From Peptoniphilus_A olsenii (GTDB lineage: Bacteria > Bacillota > Clostridia > Tissierellales > Peptoniphilaceae), in NCBI RefSeq assembly GCF_040545475.1, contig NZ_JBEPMA010000001.1, forward strand, positions 1 through 64,000: a stretch of DNA of 64,000 nucleotides. Reading direction: 5' to 3'. Under the pieces are notes generated by a model. That model was not told where the DNA came from. It saw only the letters and a list, made by a program, of their open reading frames with translations, and ran no database searches. Position numbers and translations under genes: made by a program. Of the stretch, positions 52,696-62,404 are shown one piece after another. Numbering within the stretch: position 1 is the first letter of the stretch; each line of letters begins with the position of its first letter.

Positions 52696-54474
52696 ATGAC
52701 AGAAAATATGGGGAACCTAAAAAGATCAATGTATTGCAATGAGATTTCAGAAACTAATATTTCTGAAGAAGTTACTTTAATGGGCTGGGTAGCAAAACAA
52801 AGATCATTGGGTTCAATTGTTTTCATTGATTTGAGAGATAGAACAGGCATTGCACAAATCGTATTTGATGACTCTTTTGGCAAAGAATTACTAGAAAAAG
52901 CAAGCCATGTAAGAGGAGAATATGTAATTGCAATTAGAGGTAAAGTTCGTGCTAGATCCTCAGTAAATGAAAATATAGATACTGGTAAGGTTGAAGTTTT
53001 AGGCGAAGAGTTGAGAATATTAAGTGAATCTGATGTTCCACCAATTTATATTAAAGACAATGATAATGTATCTGAAAATATGAGATTAAAAAACAGAGCA
53101 TTAGATTTGAGAAAGCCAAGTATGCAAAAAAATCTTAAAATTCGTTCTGAAATCTATAAAATTACGCGAGACTTTTTTTATGATAATGGATTTATAGAAG
53201 TAGAAACACCAATGCTAACTAAACCAACTCCCGAAGGAGCGAGAGACTATTTAGTTCCAAGTAGAGTTAATCCAGGTAAGTTTTATGCTCTTCCTCAGTC
53301 TCCACAATTAATGAAACAATTGTTGATGGTGGCTGGATTGGATAGATATATTCAAATTACAAAATGTTTTAGAGATGAAGACTTAAGAGCTAATAGACAA
53401 CCAGAATTTACACAAATTGATTTAGAAATGTCTTTTGTAACTGAAGAAGAAGTTATGGATATCAATGAAAGATTTTTACAAAAATTGTTCAAACAATTAT
53501 TGGATAAAGATATTGAACTTCCAATTCAAAGGATGGAATATATAGAAGCTATGGATAGATTTGGAGTGGATAAACCAGATTTACGTTTTGGTATGGAGTT
53601 AAAAGATATTTCTGAAATTGTTAAGGACTGCGGATTTAAAGTTTTTGAAAATAATGTTTCTGATGGTAAAAGTGTTCGTGGTATTAAAGTTGATGGTGGA
53701 GCAGATTCTTATTCTAAAAAGCAAATTAAGAAACTAGAATCTTTTGTCAAAGATTATAAGGCTATGGGACTAAGTTGGATTAAATACACCGATGAAATTG
53801 ATTCTCCAATTTCCAAATTCATTTCAGAAGATAAAATGAATGCAATTATACAAGCTTTTGATGCTAAAAAGGGAGATTTGATTTTAATATTAGCCGACAA
53901 GAACTCAGTAGTTTTTAGCGGTTTAGGTAATTTAAGAAATAAAATTGCAAGAGACCTTAATCTTATAGCTGAAGATGATTTCAAACTAGTGTGGATAACT
54001 AAATTCCCATTATTTGAATTTGATGAAGATGAGAATAGATACGTTGCAAAACATCATCCATTTACTAGTCCTTTAGACGAAGATATTGATAAACTTGAAG
54101 ATGATAAAGAAAACGCTAGAGCCAAAGCTTATGATATTGTAATAAATGGTGATGAAATAGGTGGAGGTAGTATAAGAATTAACGACCCCGAAGTACAAAA
54201 TAAAATGTTTAAGGCTTTAGGTTTAGATTCAGATGAAGCTACTGAAAAGTTTGGATTCTTATTAGATGCTTTTAAATATGGAGCACCACCTCATGGCGGA
54301 TTAGCTTTTGGATTAGATAGATTGGTTATGTTATTTACTAAAGCAGAAAGTATCAGAGACGTTATAGCTTTTCCTAAGACTCAACAAGCAACTTGTTTGT
54401 TAACTGGTGCACCAACTGAGCTTTCAGAACAACAACTTGAAGAAGTACACATTTCTGTTATTGAAGAAAATTAA
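52696..54474 (+). CDS. aspS: Aspartate-tRNA ligase
   Basis: AspRS charges tRNA-Asp. The 592-residue bacterial form has the anticodon-binding OB domain (TLMGWVAKQRSLGSIVFIDLRD), class II motif 2 (KCFRDEDLRANRQPEFTQIDLEMSF), the GAD insertion domain (about 285-420) and motif 3 (GLAFGLDRLVMLF). GAGGAGG supports the ATG at 52696; an in-frame ATG at 52663 lies in the leader hairpin. A nine-base gap leads to rseC. Confidence 0.96.
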   Translation: MTENMGNLKRSMYCNEISETNISEEVTLMGWVAKQRSLGSIVFIDLRDRTGIAQIVFDDSFGKELLEKASHVRGEYVIAIRGKVRARSSVNENIDTGKVEVLGEELRILSESDVPPIYIKDNDNVSENMRLKNRALDLRKPSMQKNLKIRSEIYKITRDFFYDNGFIEVETPMLTKPTPEGARDYLVPSRVNPGKFYALPQSPQLMKQLLMVAGLDRYIQITKCFRDEDLRANRQPEFTQIDLEMSFVTEEEVMDINERFLQKLFKQLLDKDIELPIQRMEYIEAMDRFGVDKPDLRFGMELKDISEIVKDCGFKVFENNVSDGKSVRGIKVDGGADSYSKKQIKKLESFVKDYKAMGLSWIKYTDEIDSPISKFISEDKMNAIIQAFDAKKGDLILILADKNSVVFSGLGNLRNKIARDLNLIAEDDFKLVWITKFPLFEFDEDENRYVAKHHPFTSPLDEDIDKLEDDKENARAKAYDIVINGDEIGGGSIRINDPEVQNKMFKALGLDSDEATEKFGFLLDAFKYGAPPHGGLAFGLDRLVMLFTKAESIRDVIAFPKTQQATCLLTGAPTELSEQQLEEVHISVIEEN

Positions 54475-54483
54475 GGTGATGAC

Positions 54484-54906
54484 ATGGAAAGCCTAGGCAT
54501 TGTGAGAAAAACAATAGATGATATAATTGTCGTTGAATTTATGAGAAAAAGTGCCTGCGGTGATAGTTGCGAATCATGCAGCGCTAAATGTGCAGAGTCC
54601 AAATTAGAATATTTAGAATTTAAAAATACTATATCAGCCAAGGTGGGGGATATAGTTAAGCTAAATGTAAATAAAAAGGCTATATTTAATTATAAATTGC
54701 TAGTTTACGGCCTTCCTATGATATTTTTAATGCTTGGAATAACTATATCAAATTTGTTATTAAATAAAAATCAAATTAATAACTCTGATATACTATCTCT
54801 AATCTTTGGAATGTTATCAATGGGTTGTTCATATTTAATTATCAAAAAAATAGATAATAAATTTAAATATAATTCTACAAATCTAATGATTATAGAAAAA
54901 ATGTAG
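54484..54906 (+). CDS. rseC: SoxR-reducing system protein RseC family
   Basis: The 140-residue protein has the RseC/MucC layout: a short N-terminal domain with a four-cysteine cluster at C25, C29, C32 and C36 (CGDSCESCSAKC), then two membrane helices at about 68-90 and 100-120. The family takes part in redox control and often accompanies RNF complexes. AGGTGATGAC precedes the ATG. It lies between aspS and two membrane coiled-coil genes and is probably co-transcribed with aspS. Confidence 0.82.
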   Translation: MESLGIVRKTIDDIIVVEFMRKSACGDSCESCSAKCAESKLEYLEFKNTISAKVGDIVKLNVNKKAIFNYKLLVYGLPMIFLMLGITISNLLLNKNQINNSDILSLIFGMLSMGCSYLIIKKIDNKFKYNSTNLMIIEKM

Positions 54907-54913
54907 GTGAATT

Positions 54914-55741
54914 ATGACTAATAAAAGATGGGAGAAAGTAGTATTTGTTTTTTCTATCATTCTACTACTTTTTTCGCTAGCCTTTTTTCTTTATACAAAA
55001 TTTAATTTGAAGTATTCAAATAAATTAAATAAAGAAAACGACATAATCAAATCACAAATTTTAAAAATAAATCAGAATATTAATAATCTGGAAGCAGAAT
55101 TATCAAATGTAGAAATTGAATTAAATCAAAAGTCTCTAGATTTTTATGAAAATTATGGTTACCAATTTGATGGAAATAGAGAAGATGAGATTAAAAATAT
55201 TATTTCAAATCTTAACACTGAAAATGATAAAATTTTAATGGAAATGACTCAACTAATTAAGGATAATTCGAATTATTTTACATCAAATATATATTCCGAT
55301 GAAAGATATGATCAATCCGTCGATTTGTTTTTTAATTTATCAAATGATAATAATTTGGAAAGATATCAAAATTTGTACGAAGAGCTTTCAATATCTCAAT
55401 TAACATCAAATGCTGATGGATTTATAGGATATTTAAGAAATAGAAATAGTGAATCAAAAGAATTAAATGTTTTACTATACTATTTATCTGTATATGGTTT
55501 TAAATTGAACAATTTTTCTAATAATTCATACAAAAGTTTAGGAGATGTTTATTCAGATTTAAATAGTTATTATGAAATAATTTCTGAAATAGAAAAACTC
55601 GGTTATTCAACAGGTGATTTAAATTCAACTCATTTGCTTAAAGTAAAAGATTCATTTAATGAGCTTTTAATTCCTTTTTATAAAAATAGAGGGTTAATTA
55701 AATCATTAGAAAAAGGTGGTAAAATTGAAGTACAAAAATAG
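54914..55741 (+). CDS. Membrane-anchored coiled-coil protein, unknown (first of tandem pair)
   Basis: No family was recognised. The 275-residue protein has a single N-terminal membrane helix (about 10-30), then a heptad-rich coiled coil (about 35-75, NKENDIIKSQILKINQNINN) and an asparagine- and serine-rich C-terminal domain. The segment RYQNLYEELSISQL at about 155-170 recurs as AYRNIYEEVTSSQI in the next gene, indicating a tandem duplication. AGGTGA precedes the ATG, and the next gene's start overlaps its end. Extracellular placement of the coiled coil is likely. Confidence 0.6.
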   Translation: MTNKRWEKVVFVFSIILLLFSLAFFLYTKFNLKYSNKLNKENDIIKSQILKINQNINNLEAELSNVEIELNQKSLDFYENYGYQFDGNREDEIKNIISNLNTENDKILMEMTQLIKDNSNYFTSNIYSDERYDQSVDLFFNLSNDNNLERYQNLYEELSISQLTSNADGFIGYLRNRNSESKELNVLLYYLSVYGFKLNNFSNNSYKSLGDVYSDLNSYYEIISEIEKLGYSTGDLNSTHLLKVKDSFNELLIPFYKNRGLIKSLEKGGKIEVQK

Positions 55742-56711
55742 ATTTCTAATATCTTTAATTTTTATTATTATTTCATTTGTTTTAACTTTTTTTGCTATAA
55801 ATGATGGTAAAAAAATTAATAAATCATATTTGCAGCTTTCTAGTGATAATTCGAATTTAAAAGAAAAACTTGACGATTCACAAAAAACACAAAAATCTTT
55901 AGATGAAGAAATTAATTCAAAAAAATCGAAAATTGAAGGTATAGATAATGAGTCAAATAAATTTGGTGTAATGTCAGCCAAAAAAGATGAGATTATGAGA
56001 ATGAAAGAAGAATTGTTAAATACACATATGGCTTTTCAGAATAATAATTTTGACTTTTACTATTCACATAATAATTCTAATAATGCTCTCACACCACTAA
56101 ATGGTATTTTTTTTGACGAAGCTTTAAAAAATGAAGATAGAATAGATAATTTAACAGTATTACCAATAATTATAAATTCTTATACTAATGAATACCTTAA
56201 TTATGAAATTTCTAGGAACAATTTTAAAGTAATACAAAATTTAGGAATTCTGGATTACGTCGAAAATGGTGACAACTATTTAGCAAAATCTATATTGCTG
56301 AATGATAGTTCTAATTCAGATATTTTAAAAAAAAGAAATAGTTATTTAATTTTACTTAATAGCCGATACTTAAATGCTTATAGGAATATTTATGAAGAAG
56401 TTACAAGTTCACAAATTTTTATTAATAATAGCAAAGATTATTTAAATCATAATTTAAAAGACTCTACAGTTCCAATTGAAGAGAAAGATAAGAAAAAAAT
56501 TGATGTTTTAAACGCTTTTTGTATTGATTTATTAAATTCTTCTTCTAATCAATTGAGTGATTTTAGTATTACTGAAAGTAACGGTTTTAAACAATTTAAA
56601 AGAAATGATTTTGTCTTAATGACAGAAAAAGTTGATGATAAATTAATAAATGTTAATTTCTTTAATGAAGAATGCGGATCAATTTATGAAGTCAATGACA
56701 AAATGGATTAA
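55725..56711 (+). CDS. Membrane-anchored coiled-coil protein, unknown (second of tandem pair)
   Basis: This 328-residue protein repeats the layout of the gene before: an N-terminal membrane helix (about 5-25), a coiled coil (about 30-85, SSDNSNLKEKLDDSQKTQKS) and a soluble C-terminal domain containing YRNIYEEVTSSQ. Residues 85-210 are additional. TTG at 55725 follows AAGGTGG at good spacing, inside the preceding gene, so translation is coupled. No enzymatic motif is visible. A scaffolding or envelope role is a guess. TraB follows after 26 bases. Confidence 0.6.
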   Translation: MKYKNRFLISLIFIIISFVLTFFAINDGKKINKSYLQLSSDNSNLKEKLDDSQKTQKSLDEEINSKKSKIEGIDNESNKFGVMSAKKDEIMRMKEELLNTHMAFQNNNFDFYYSHNNSNNALTPLNGIFFDEALKNEDRIDNLTVLPIIINSYTNEYLNYEISRNNFKVIQNLGILDYVENGDNYLAKSILLNDSSNSDILKKRNSYLILLNSRYLNAYRNIYEEVTSSQIFINNSKDYLNHNLKDSTVPIEEKDKKKIDVLNAFCIDLLNSSSNQLSDFSITESNGFKQFKRNDFVLMTEKVDDKLINVNFFNEECGSIYEVNDKMD

Positions 56712-56737
56712 TACATTTTAGTTTATTGGGGAGAAAC

Positions 56738-57889
56738 ATGAAAGATAATTTAATCAAAATTAATTATAATAATAAAGAAATAATTTTAATACCAACAGCC
56801 CATGTCTCAGTTGAAAGTGTAGAGCTTGTAAAAAAAACAATAGAGACTCAAAAACCTGACTCTGTATGCATTGAACTCGATGAAGGACGTTATAAAAATC
56901 TTTTGAATCCTGAAGCTTGGAAAAGTACAAATATTATAGATGTCATTAAACAAAAAAAAGTTGCAATGTTAATAGCTAATCTGATTTTAAGTTCTTATCA
57001 AAAAAATATAGCAAAAAAATTAAAAACGAAACCTGGCCAAGAGATGATACAAGGTATGGACTCAGCAAATAAAGTTGGAGCAGAACTTATTTTAGCTGAC
57101 AGAAATATCCAAACAACTTTTATGAGAATATGGCGAAAAATGGGTTTTTTTGAAAAAATGAAAGTACTAGCTTCGCTATTATTTGCAAATGATGAAGATG
57201 ATATTTCAGAAGAGGATTTGTCAAATTTGATTGAAAGAAGTAATTTAGAAAATGTAATTGGAGATTTAGGTAATTCATATCCACAAATTGCAGAAACCCT
57301 TCTTCATGAAAGAGATGAATATTTAGCATATAACATAAAAAATGCGCCTGGTGATAAAATTGTTGCTGTGTTAGGGGCAGCTCATACACCAGGAATTGAA
57401 AAAGAGATTTTTAAAGAGCAAAATATATCTGAATTGGACAAAATTCCTGAAAAAAGTTTTTCAGGTAAAATTATTCCGTGGATTATACCAGTACTAATTA
57501 TTGGTCTAATTATTTATTCATTTTATCAAAGTATTGGAGCTGGAATGACACAAATAAAATCTTGGTTTATTTTCAATTCTTTATTTGCAGCTGGTTTTAC
57601 GGCTCTAAGTTTAGCCCACCCTTTGAGCATACTAACTTCATTTATCGTCGCTCCGTTTACTTCTGTAAATCCTTTATTAGCTTGTGGATGGTTTGCTGGA
57701 CTGGTTGAAGCTACTTTGAGAAAACCTACTGTTGAAGATGTCAACAAAATACCAGAGGATATTTTTAAATTAAAATCTTGGTTGAAGAATAAATTTTTGA
57801 AAGCTCTCTTAGTTGTTATTATGGCAAATATTGGTTCGTCTATTGGCACTCTAATTGCTGGAACTAAAATTGTTCAAAATATTTTATAG
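56738..57889 (+). CDS. TraB/PrgY family protein
   Basis: The 383-residue protein begins with the TraB domain: LIPTAHVSVESVELVKKTIETQ at positions 19-40, then CIELDEGRY, GAELILADRNIQTTFMRIWR and KIVAVLGAAHTPG. The C-terminal 130 residues hold about four hydrophobic helices (IIPWIIPVLIIGLIIYSFY, then an LAHPLSILTSFIVAPFTSVNP loop). PrgY and TraB inhibit peptide pheromones in enterococci, and the fold may be a metalloprotease-like one; the chromosomal role is unknown. GGGGAG supports the ATG at 56738. Confidence 0.85.
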   Translation: MKDNLIKINYNNKEIILIPTAHVSVESVELVKKTIETQKPDSVCIELDEGRYKNLLNPEAWKSTNIIDVIKQKKVAMLIANLILSSYQKNIAKKLKTKPGQEMIQGMDSANKVGAELILADRNIQTTFMRIWRKMGFFEKMKVLASLLFANDEDDISEEDLSNLIERSNLENVIGDLGNSYPQIAETLLHERDEYLAYNIKNAPGDKIVAVLGAAHTPGIEKEIFKEQNISELDKIPEKSFSGKIIPWIIPVLIIGLIIYSFYQSIGAGMTQIKSWFIFNSLFAAGFTALSLAHPLSILTSFIVAPFTSVNPLLACGWFAGLVEATLRKPTVEDVNKIPEDIFKLKSWLKNKFLKALLVVIMANIGSSIGTLIAGTKIVQNIL

Positions 57890-58014
57890 AAATAGATTTC
57901 TATGAAATATTTATTAAATATAAACTAGTTGTATATAATTAATAATCATATACATTCAAAACAATAGAGATTTTCATAATTATTATTTAAAAAAATAAAA
58001 TTATATTAATATTT

Positions 58015-58051
58015 AAAAAAGGACTTTAGTTTATCTAGGGTCCCTTTTTGT
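58015..58051. terminator. Bidirectional terminator between convergent genes
   Basis: AAAAAAGGAC (58015-58024) pairs with GTCCCTTTTT (58040-58049) with one bulged C. A and T runs on both sides allow it to end the TraB transcript and the minus-strand exporter transcript, whose stop codon lies in the stem-loop. No gene was seen at 57890-58014. Confidence 0.75.
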
Positions 58052-58480
58052 TTTAATAATTTGTCTAATAAGCCGAAAAGTAGCTTGAGAAGATATAATT
58101 CCTAAAGCGAGTGCAGTTGTAGTTAGCACTGTATTAATTAATGAGGTAGTCATCATATTGTAATTTGAATCTATAAAATAATACATTATATAATACATTC
58201 CTGCACCAGGGACTAAAGGTATTAAACATGGCAATGAAAATACAGTTGCTGGTTTTTTATAATAAATTGCAAGAATTTCAGAGCATAAGCCTATTAAGAT
58301 TGAAGCTATTAAACCAGAAATAATATAATTATTTGTATCATTGAGCAGAAACTCATATATTACCCATATAACACCGCTAAGACATGAAGTAACAGTTCGT
58401 ACCTTATAAGGCAATTTAAAATAAATTGTAAAACCGTATGTAGCAAAGGCAGCAATAATAAATTGAAAAATATATTTCAT
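58031..58480 (-). CDS. Threonine/serine exporter, C-terminal subunit (ThrE_2)
   Basis: The 149-residue membrane protein has four or five hydrophobic helices and matches the ThrE_2 (YjjB-like, PF12821) half of threonine/serine exporters: FAATYGFTIYF-like start, CLSGVIWVIYEFLL, and PCLIPLVPGAGMYYIMYY. It overlaps the preceding gene, which encodes the other half. Together they form the split version of the single-chain ThrE found in corynebacteria. Confidence 0.85.
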   Translation of the reverse strand: MKYIFQFIIAAFATYGFTIYFKLPYKVRTVTSCLSGVIWVIYEFLLNDTNNYIISGLIASILIGLCSEILAIYYKKPATVFSLPCLIPLVPGAGMYYIMYYFIDSNYNMMTTSLINTVLTTTALALGIISSQATFRLIRQIIKTKRDPR

Positions 58481-59256
58481 AATATATACTCCATAATTTT
58501 TAGTCCAAGTCCTACTCCAAAAGCAATAGCTAAAGCGATAAAAAAAGCTTTAATCATTGTAATCGCTCCTGTGATAAATTCACCACTCATAATATCTCTA
58601 ACTGAGTTTGTGATTGCAACTCCTGGAACTAGAAGCATAATATCACCAATTATTATATGATCTATATTTTTTCCGATATTCGAATTTACAGAAATAATAG
58701 CTAATAATGAAATTATAAAAGCGGAAACAATATTATTTATAAAAAAAGAAAGTTTATATTCAGCCAATTTATCTAAGAAACCTGCAATAAAAAAACCTAT
58801 AAATAAACTTGCAACAAAATCATTTAGGCCACCACCAAAAAGTACTGTAAAAAAAGCTGAAGCAATAGCAGCACCTATATGTAGGTTTAGAGCCTTATCC
58901 GCAGTTACATCAATATCATTTAATATTTCATAAGACTCTAAAATGGAGAAATCACTTGATACAAATTTACGTGAAAAAGAATTAACTCTGTCAATTTTAT
59001 ATAAATTTGTATCAGAGACAGTTATTTTTCTGAAATTACTTATTGTTTCTCCTTCATACTCGATTGTCAAAAAGATTGCAGAAGGAAGTGCATAGGCAGA
59101 AACACGAGAAATATTAGAGACCGAGCGACACATTCTTTCAACTGTATCCTCTGCACGATAACTCTCTGCTCCATTTTGTATTAATAAAGCTCCAGCATAT
59201 AAAGATAAATTCATGAGATCCTTTGCTTCCTTGAGGTTATTTATTACCTTTGACAT
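58477..59256 (-). CDS. Threonine/serine exporter, N-terminal subunit (ThrE/YjjP)
   Basis: The 259-residue protein has the soluble YjjP/ThrE N-terminal domain (about 1-115) with YAGALLIQNGAESYRAEDTVERM, followed by five membrane helices, including VPGVAITNSVRDIMSGEFITG. It works with the gene downstream on the same strand. GGTGAT precedes the ATG. The pair exports or moves small amino acids or dicarboxylates; the exact substrate is not visible. Confidence 0.88.
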   Translation of the reverse strand: MSKVINNLKEAKDLMNLSLYAGALLIQNGAESYRAEDTVERMCRSVSNISRVSAYALPSAIFLTIEYEGETISNFRKITVSDTNLYKIDRVNSFSRKFVSSDFSILESYEILNDIDVTADKALNLHIGAAIASAFFTVLFGGGLNDFVASLFIGFFIAGFLDKLAEYKLSFFINNIVSAFIISLLAIISVNSNIGKNIDHIIIGDIMLLVPGVAITNSVRDIMSGEFITGAITMIKAFFIALAIAFGVGLGLKIMEYIL

Positions 59257-59393
59257 ATTATCACCAACTAAATTATACTATGTAAAGAAATCATTCTCAA
59301 TGGCAATATTTACAAATGTATTTATAATTTTAAAAATTATATTATCTATTTTATAGTATTATTAAATATATTATATGGTTTTAAAATACTAAA

Positions 59394-59422
59394 TTGAATA
59401 TGATATAGTCATTTGATATAAT
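59394..59422 (+). promoter_or_regulatory. der promoter, extended -10
   Basis: TTGAAT (59394-59399), 17 bases, TATAAT (59417-59422), with TG one base before the -10. The same -35 and -10 hexamers serve nifJ. Confidence 0.75.
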
Positions 59423-59443
59423 AAATAAAATAGGGGTGATTAT

Positions 59444-60763
59444 ATGGAAATGCCCATAGTTTCAATTATAGGAAGACCAAATGTAGGGAAATCTACATTG
59501 TTTAATAAAATTGTAGGCAAAAAAATTTCGATAACAGAAGATACACCAGGAGTTACAAGAGATAGAATCTACCAAGAGGCTTCGTGGTTAAATTACAAAT
59601 TTCTATTAGTAGACACTGGCGGATTAGACTTAAAAGATGAAGATATCTTTATGTCTAGTATAAAAGCTCAAATAGACATAGCTTTAGATACTTCTGACGT
59701 GATTATATTTGTGGTAGACGGAGCTCAGGGAATTAATCCTACTGATAAAGAAATATCAAATTTTTTGAGAAAGACAAAAACAAAAGTCCTCCTTGCTGTC
59801 AATAAATACGATTCAAAGATTACTAAAGATAATATATATGACTTTTATGAACTTGGTTTAGGGGATCCTATTGGCATAAGTGCTGAACAAGGAATTGGTG
59901 TTGGAGATTTACTTGATGAGGTTGTGAAGGAATTATCTCCTGCAGAAGAGCTAGCTGATGATGATAAAATTCGAGTAACTTTAATGGGTAAACCTAATGT
60001 TGGAAAATCTTCTTTACTTAATTATTTAACTGGTGAGAAAAGAGCTATTGTTACTAATATACCTGGGACTACTAGGGATTCAATTGACTCATTGATTAAG
60101 TATAAGGATAATGAATATATTTTTGTTGATACTGCAGGGCTTAGAAAAAAGAAAAAAATAGTTCCAGGTGTCGAAAGATACTCTGTAATCAGAACTTTAA
60201 CCGCAATAGAAAGGTCCAATATTTGTGTATTAATGATTGATGCAACTGTAGGTGTTACAGAACAAGATTCAAAAATAGCGGGATTTGCCCATGAAAATAA
60301 TAAAGCTATTATTATTGCTGTAAATAAATGGGATGCTGTAGATAAAGAGTCAAAAACAATGAAAAAATTTGAAAATCAAATACGAATTGAGCTCTCTTTT
60401 ATATCTTATGCTCCTATAATTTTTATTTCTGCAAAAACCGGGCAAAGAGTTGGCGAGTTTCTTGATTTAATTGAAATAGTCAATAATAATTACAATCATA
60501 GGATTCAGACAGGTGTTTTAAATGATATTTTAAATAGAGCAGTTCTTTCTAATCAACCTCCTTCTGATAAAGGTAGAAGAGGTAAATTATATTATGGATC
60601 TCAAGTTAGTGTAAGACCACCTAGATTTGTTCTGTTTGTCAATGATAAAGAACTTTTTCATTTTTCTTATGTAAGATATATAGAGAATCAAATAAGAACT
60701 ACTTTTTCATTTGATGGTACTCCAATTATTTTAGATTTAAAAAATCGTGGAGATAAACAATGA
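59444..60763 (+). CDS. der: Ribosome biogenesis GTPase Der (EngA)
   Basis: Der has two GTPase domains in tandem and a KH-like C-terminal domain and is needed for 50S assembly. The 439-residue protein has the first P-loop (GRPNVGKSTLFN) near 10, DTPGVTRDRIYQE, DTGG and NKYD, a second P-loop (GKPNVGKSSLLN) near 184, DTAGLRKKKK and NKWD. Start at 59444 with GGGGTGA. It overlaps plsY by four bases. Confidence 0.97.
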   Translation: MEMPIVSIIGRPNVGKSTLFNKIVGKKISITEDTPGVTRDRIYQEASWLNYKFLLVDTGGLDLKDEDIFMSSIKAQIDIALDTSDVIIFVVDGAQGINPTDKEISNFLRKTKTKVLLAVNKYDSKITKDNIYDFYELGLGDPIGISAEQGIGVGDLLDEVVKELSPAEELADDDKIRVTLMGKPNVGKSSLLNYLTGEKRAIVTNIPGTTRDSIDSLIKYKDNEYIFVDTAGLRKKKKIVPGVERYSVIRTLTAIERSNICVLMIDATVGVTEQDSKIAGFAHENNKAIIIAVNKWDAVDKESKTMKKFENQIRIELSFISYAPIIFISAKTGQRVGEFLDLIEIVNNNYNHRIQTGVLNDILNRAVLSNQPPSDKGRRGKLYYGSQVSVRPPRFVLFVNDKELFHFSYVRYIENQIRTTFSFDGTPIILDLKNRGDKQ

Positions 60764-61350
60764 GTTATATCATTGTTTTTGTTATTTCTTATTTAATTGG
60801 TTCAATATCGGGAGCTTATATTATCGGAAAAATATTTTTGAATAAAGATATTCGAAAATATGGTTCTGGAAATGCAGGCACCACTAATGCTATGAGGGTT
60901 TTAGGCAAAAAAGCAGGGATATTGACTTTTTTAATAGATTTTTTAAAAGGTGTATTTGTAGCATTTTTAATAAATATTTTATTTAGCAGAAACTATGTAC
61001 CACTGTCAATATTCGCAGCGGTACTGGGACATGATTTTCCTTTTTATATGAACTTTAAAGGAGGAAAAGGTGTTGCTACAACTTTAGGGGCGTTAGCTTT
61101 TTTAGATTTGAAATTAACTTTTATATGTTATTTGGTTTGGTTAGTAAGTACATTAATCACTAAGATAGTATCTGTTGGCTCAATTGGTTTTTATATTTTT
61201 GTAATTGCAATTTTTACCATATATTCTGATTTGTCAATTTCAAATAAATTTATAATTGTTATGGTAGCATTATTGGGTATATGGAGACATAAAGATAATA
61301 TTAAGAGACTATTAAAAGGAACTGAAAATAAAATTGGAGGAGTCAGATGA
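60760..61350 (+). CDS. plsY: Glycerol-3-phosphate acyltransferase PlsY
   Basis: PlsY is the membrane enzyme that moves the acyl group from acyl-phosphate (made by PlsX) to glycerol-3-phosphate. The 196-residue protein has the three conserved motifs: GSISGAYIIGKI, YGSGNAGTTNAMRVLGKKAG, and GHDFPFYMNFKGGKGVATTLG. About five membrane helices. It overlaps der and gpsA; gpsA supplies its glycerol-3-phosphate substrate. Confidence 0.97.
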   Translation: MSYIIVFVISYLIGSISGAYIIGKIFLNKDIRKYGSGNAGTTNAMRVLGKKAGILTFLIDFLKGVFVAFLINILFSRNYVPLSIFAAVLGHDFPFYMNFKGGKGVATTLGALAFLDLKLTFICYLVWLVSTLITKIVSVGSIGFYIFVIAIFTIYSDLSISNKFIIVMVALLGIWRHKDNIKRLLKGTENKIGGVR

Positions 61351-62354
61351 ATATTTCTGTAGCAGGAGGAGGAAGTTGGGGAACCGCCATTGCAAGACTT
61401 CTAACTCATAAAGGTCATAATGTTAAATTTTATATTAGAGAAGAAGAAACTGTTTATAATTTAAAAAAATATAGAGAAAATAAAGAATTTTTACCGGGAT
61501 CAGTTTTTGATAGAGATATTTTTGTAACAACAGATATTTTAGAAACACTTCCTGAGGCGGACATTTTTGTCATAGGCGTTCCCACATCGGCTTGTAGAGA
61601 AATTCTGAACAAGATTAAAGATGCTATTGATAAAAATACAATTATTGTGAATTTGTCTAAGGGAATTGAACAAAACACTTTAAAAAGAATATCAGAGATA
61701 TCAAAAGAATTACTTCCACAAAATCCATTTGTTGCTTTAAGTGGGCCTTCTCATGCTGAAGAAGTAGGAAAAGATATACCCACTACTGTGGTAGCTGCAT
61801 CTGTTGATATAGATGCCGCAAAGACTGTGCAGGAAGAATTCACTACTCCAGTTTTTAGAATTTATACTAATTCTGACCTAATAGGAGTTGAATTAGGTGG
61901 AGCTTTAAAAAATATAATAGCTTTGGCAGCTGGTATTAATGACGGTTTAAAATTTGGTGATAACACAAAAGCGGCTTTAATGACTCGTGGTATTTATGAG
62001 ATGAGTAAATTAGGAATGGCATTAGGTGCAGATCCTCATACATTCAATGGCTTGTCTGGTATTGGAGATTTAATTGTTACTTGCACAAGTATGCATTCTA
62101 GAAATAGAAGAGCTGGAATTCTACTTGGTGAAGGTAAAACTATGGACGAAGCTTGTAAAAATGTAGGTCAAGTAGTGGAAGGAATTAAAACTGTTGCTGC
62201 TGCATATGAACTTGCAAAAGAAAAAAATATTGAGATGCCTATTACAAATATGATTTATAAAGTTTTATATGATAATTACGATCCTCTTAAAGCTGTGGAA
62301 GATTTAATGGGCAGAAAAAACAAGGTCGAAATTGAACAAATTTTTTACGAGTAA
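61347..62354 (+). CDS. gpsA: Glycerol-3-phosphate dehydrogenase (NAD(P)+)
   Basis: GpsA reduces dihydroxyacetone phosphate to glycerol-3-phosphate for phospholipid synthesis. The 335-residue protein starts with the dinucleotide loop VAGGGSWGTAIA and has VNLSKGIE, ALSGPSHAEEV, GALKNIIALAAGINDGL and GLSGIGDLIVTC. It is the third gene of der-plsY-gpsA, overlapping plsY by four bases. Confidence 0.97.
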   Translation: MNISVAGGGSWGTAIARLLTHKGHNVKFYIREEETVYNLKKYRENKEFLPGSVFDRDIFVTTDILETLPEADIFVIGVPTSACREILNKIKDAIDKNTIIVNLSKGIEQNTLKRISEISKELLPQNPFVALSGPSHAEEVGKDIPTTVVAASVDIDAAKTVQEEFTTPVFRIYTNSDLIGVELGGALKNIIALAAGINDGLKFGDNTKAALMTRGIYEMSKLGMALGADPHTFNGLSGIGDLIVTCTSMHSRNRRAGILLGEGKTMDEACKNVGQVVEGIKTVAAAYELAKEKNIEMPITNMIYKVLYDNYDPLKAVEDLMGRKNKVEIEQIFYE

Positions 62355-62375
62355 TATCAATTAGATATATTTTTA

Positions 62376-62384
62376 TGATATAAT
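62376..62384 (+). promoter_or_regulatory. Extended -10 promoter before the HlyD-like gene
   Basis: TGA-TATAAT (62376-62384) is a perfect extended -10. No clear -35 is present. Confidence 0.55.
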
Positions 62385-62404
62385 AATAGCGATTAGGTGG
62401 TATT

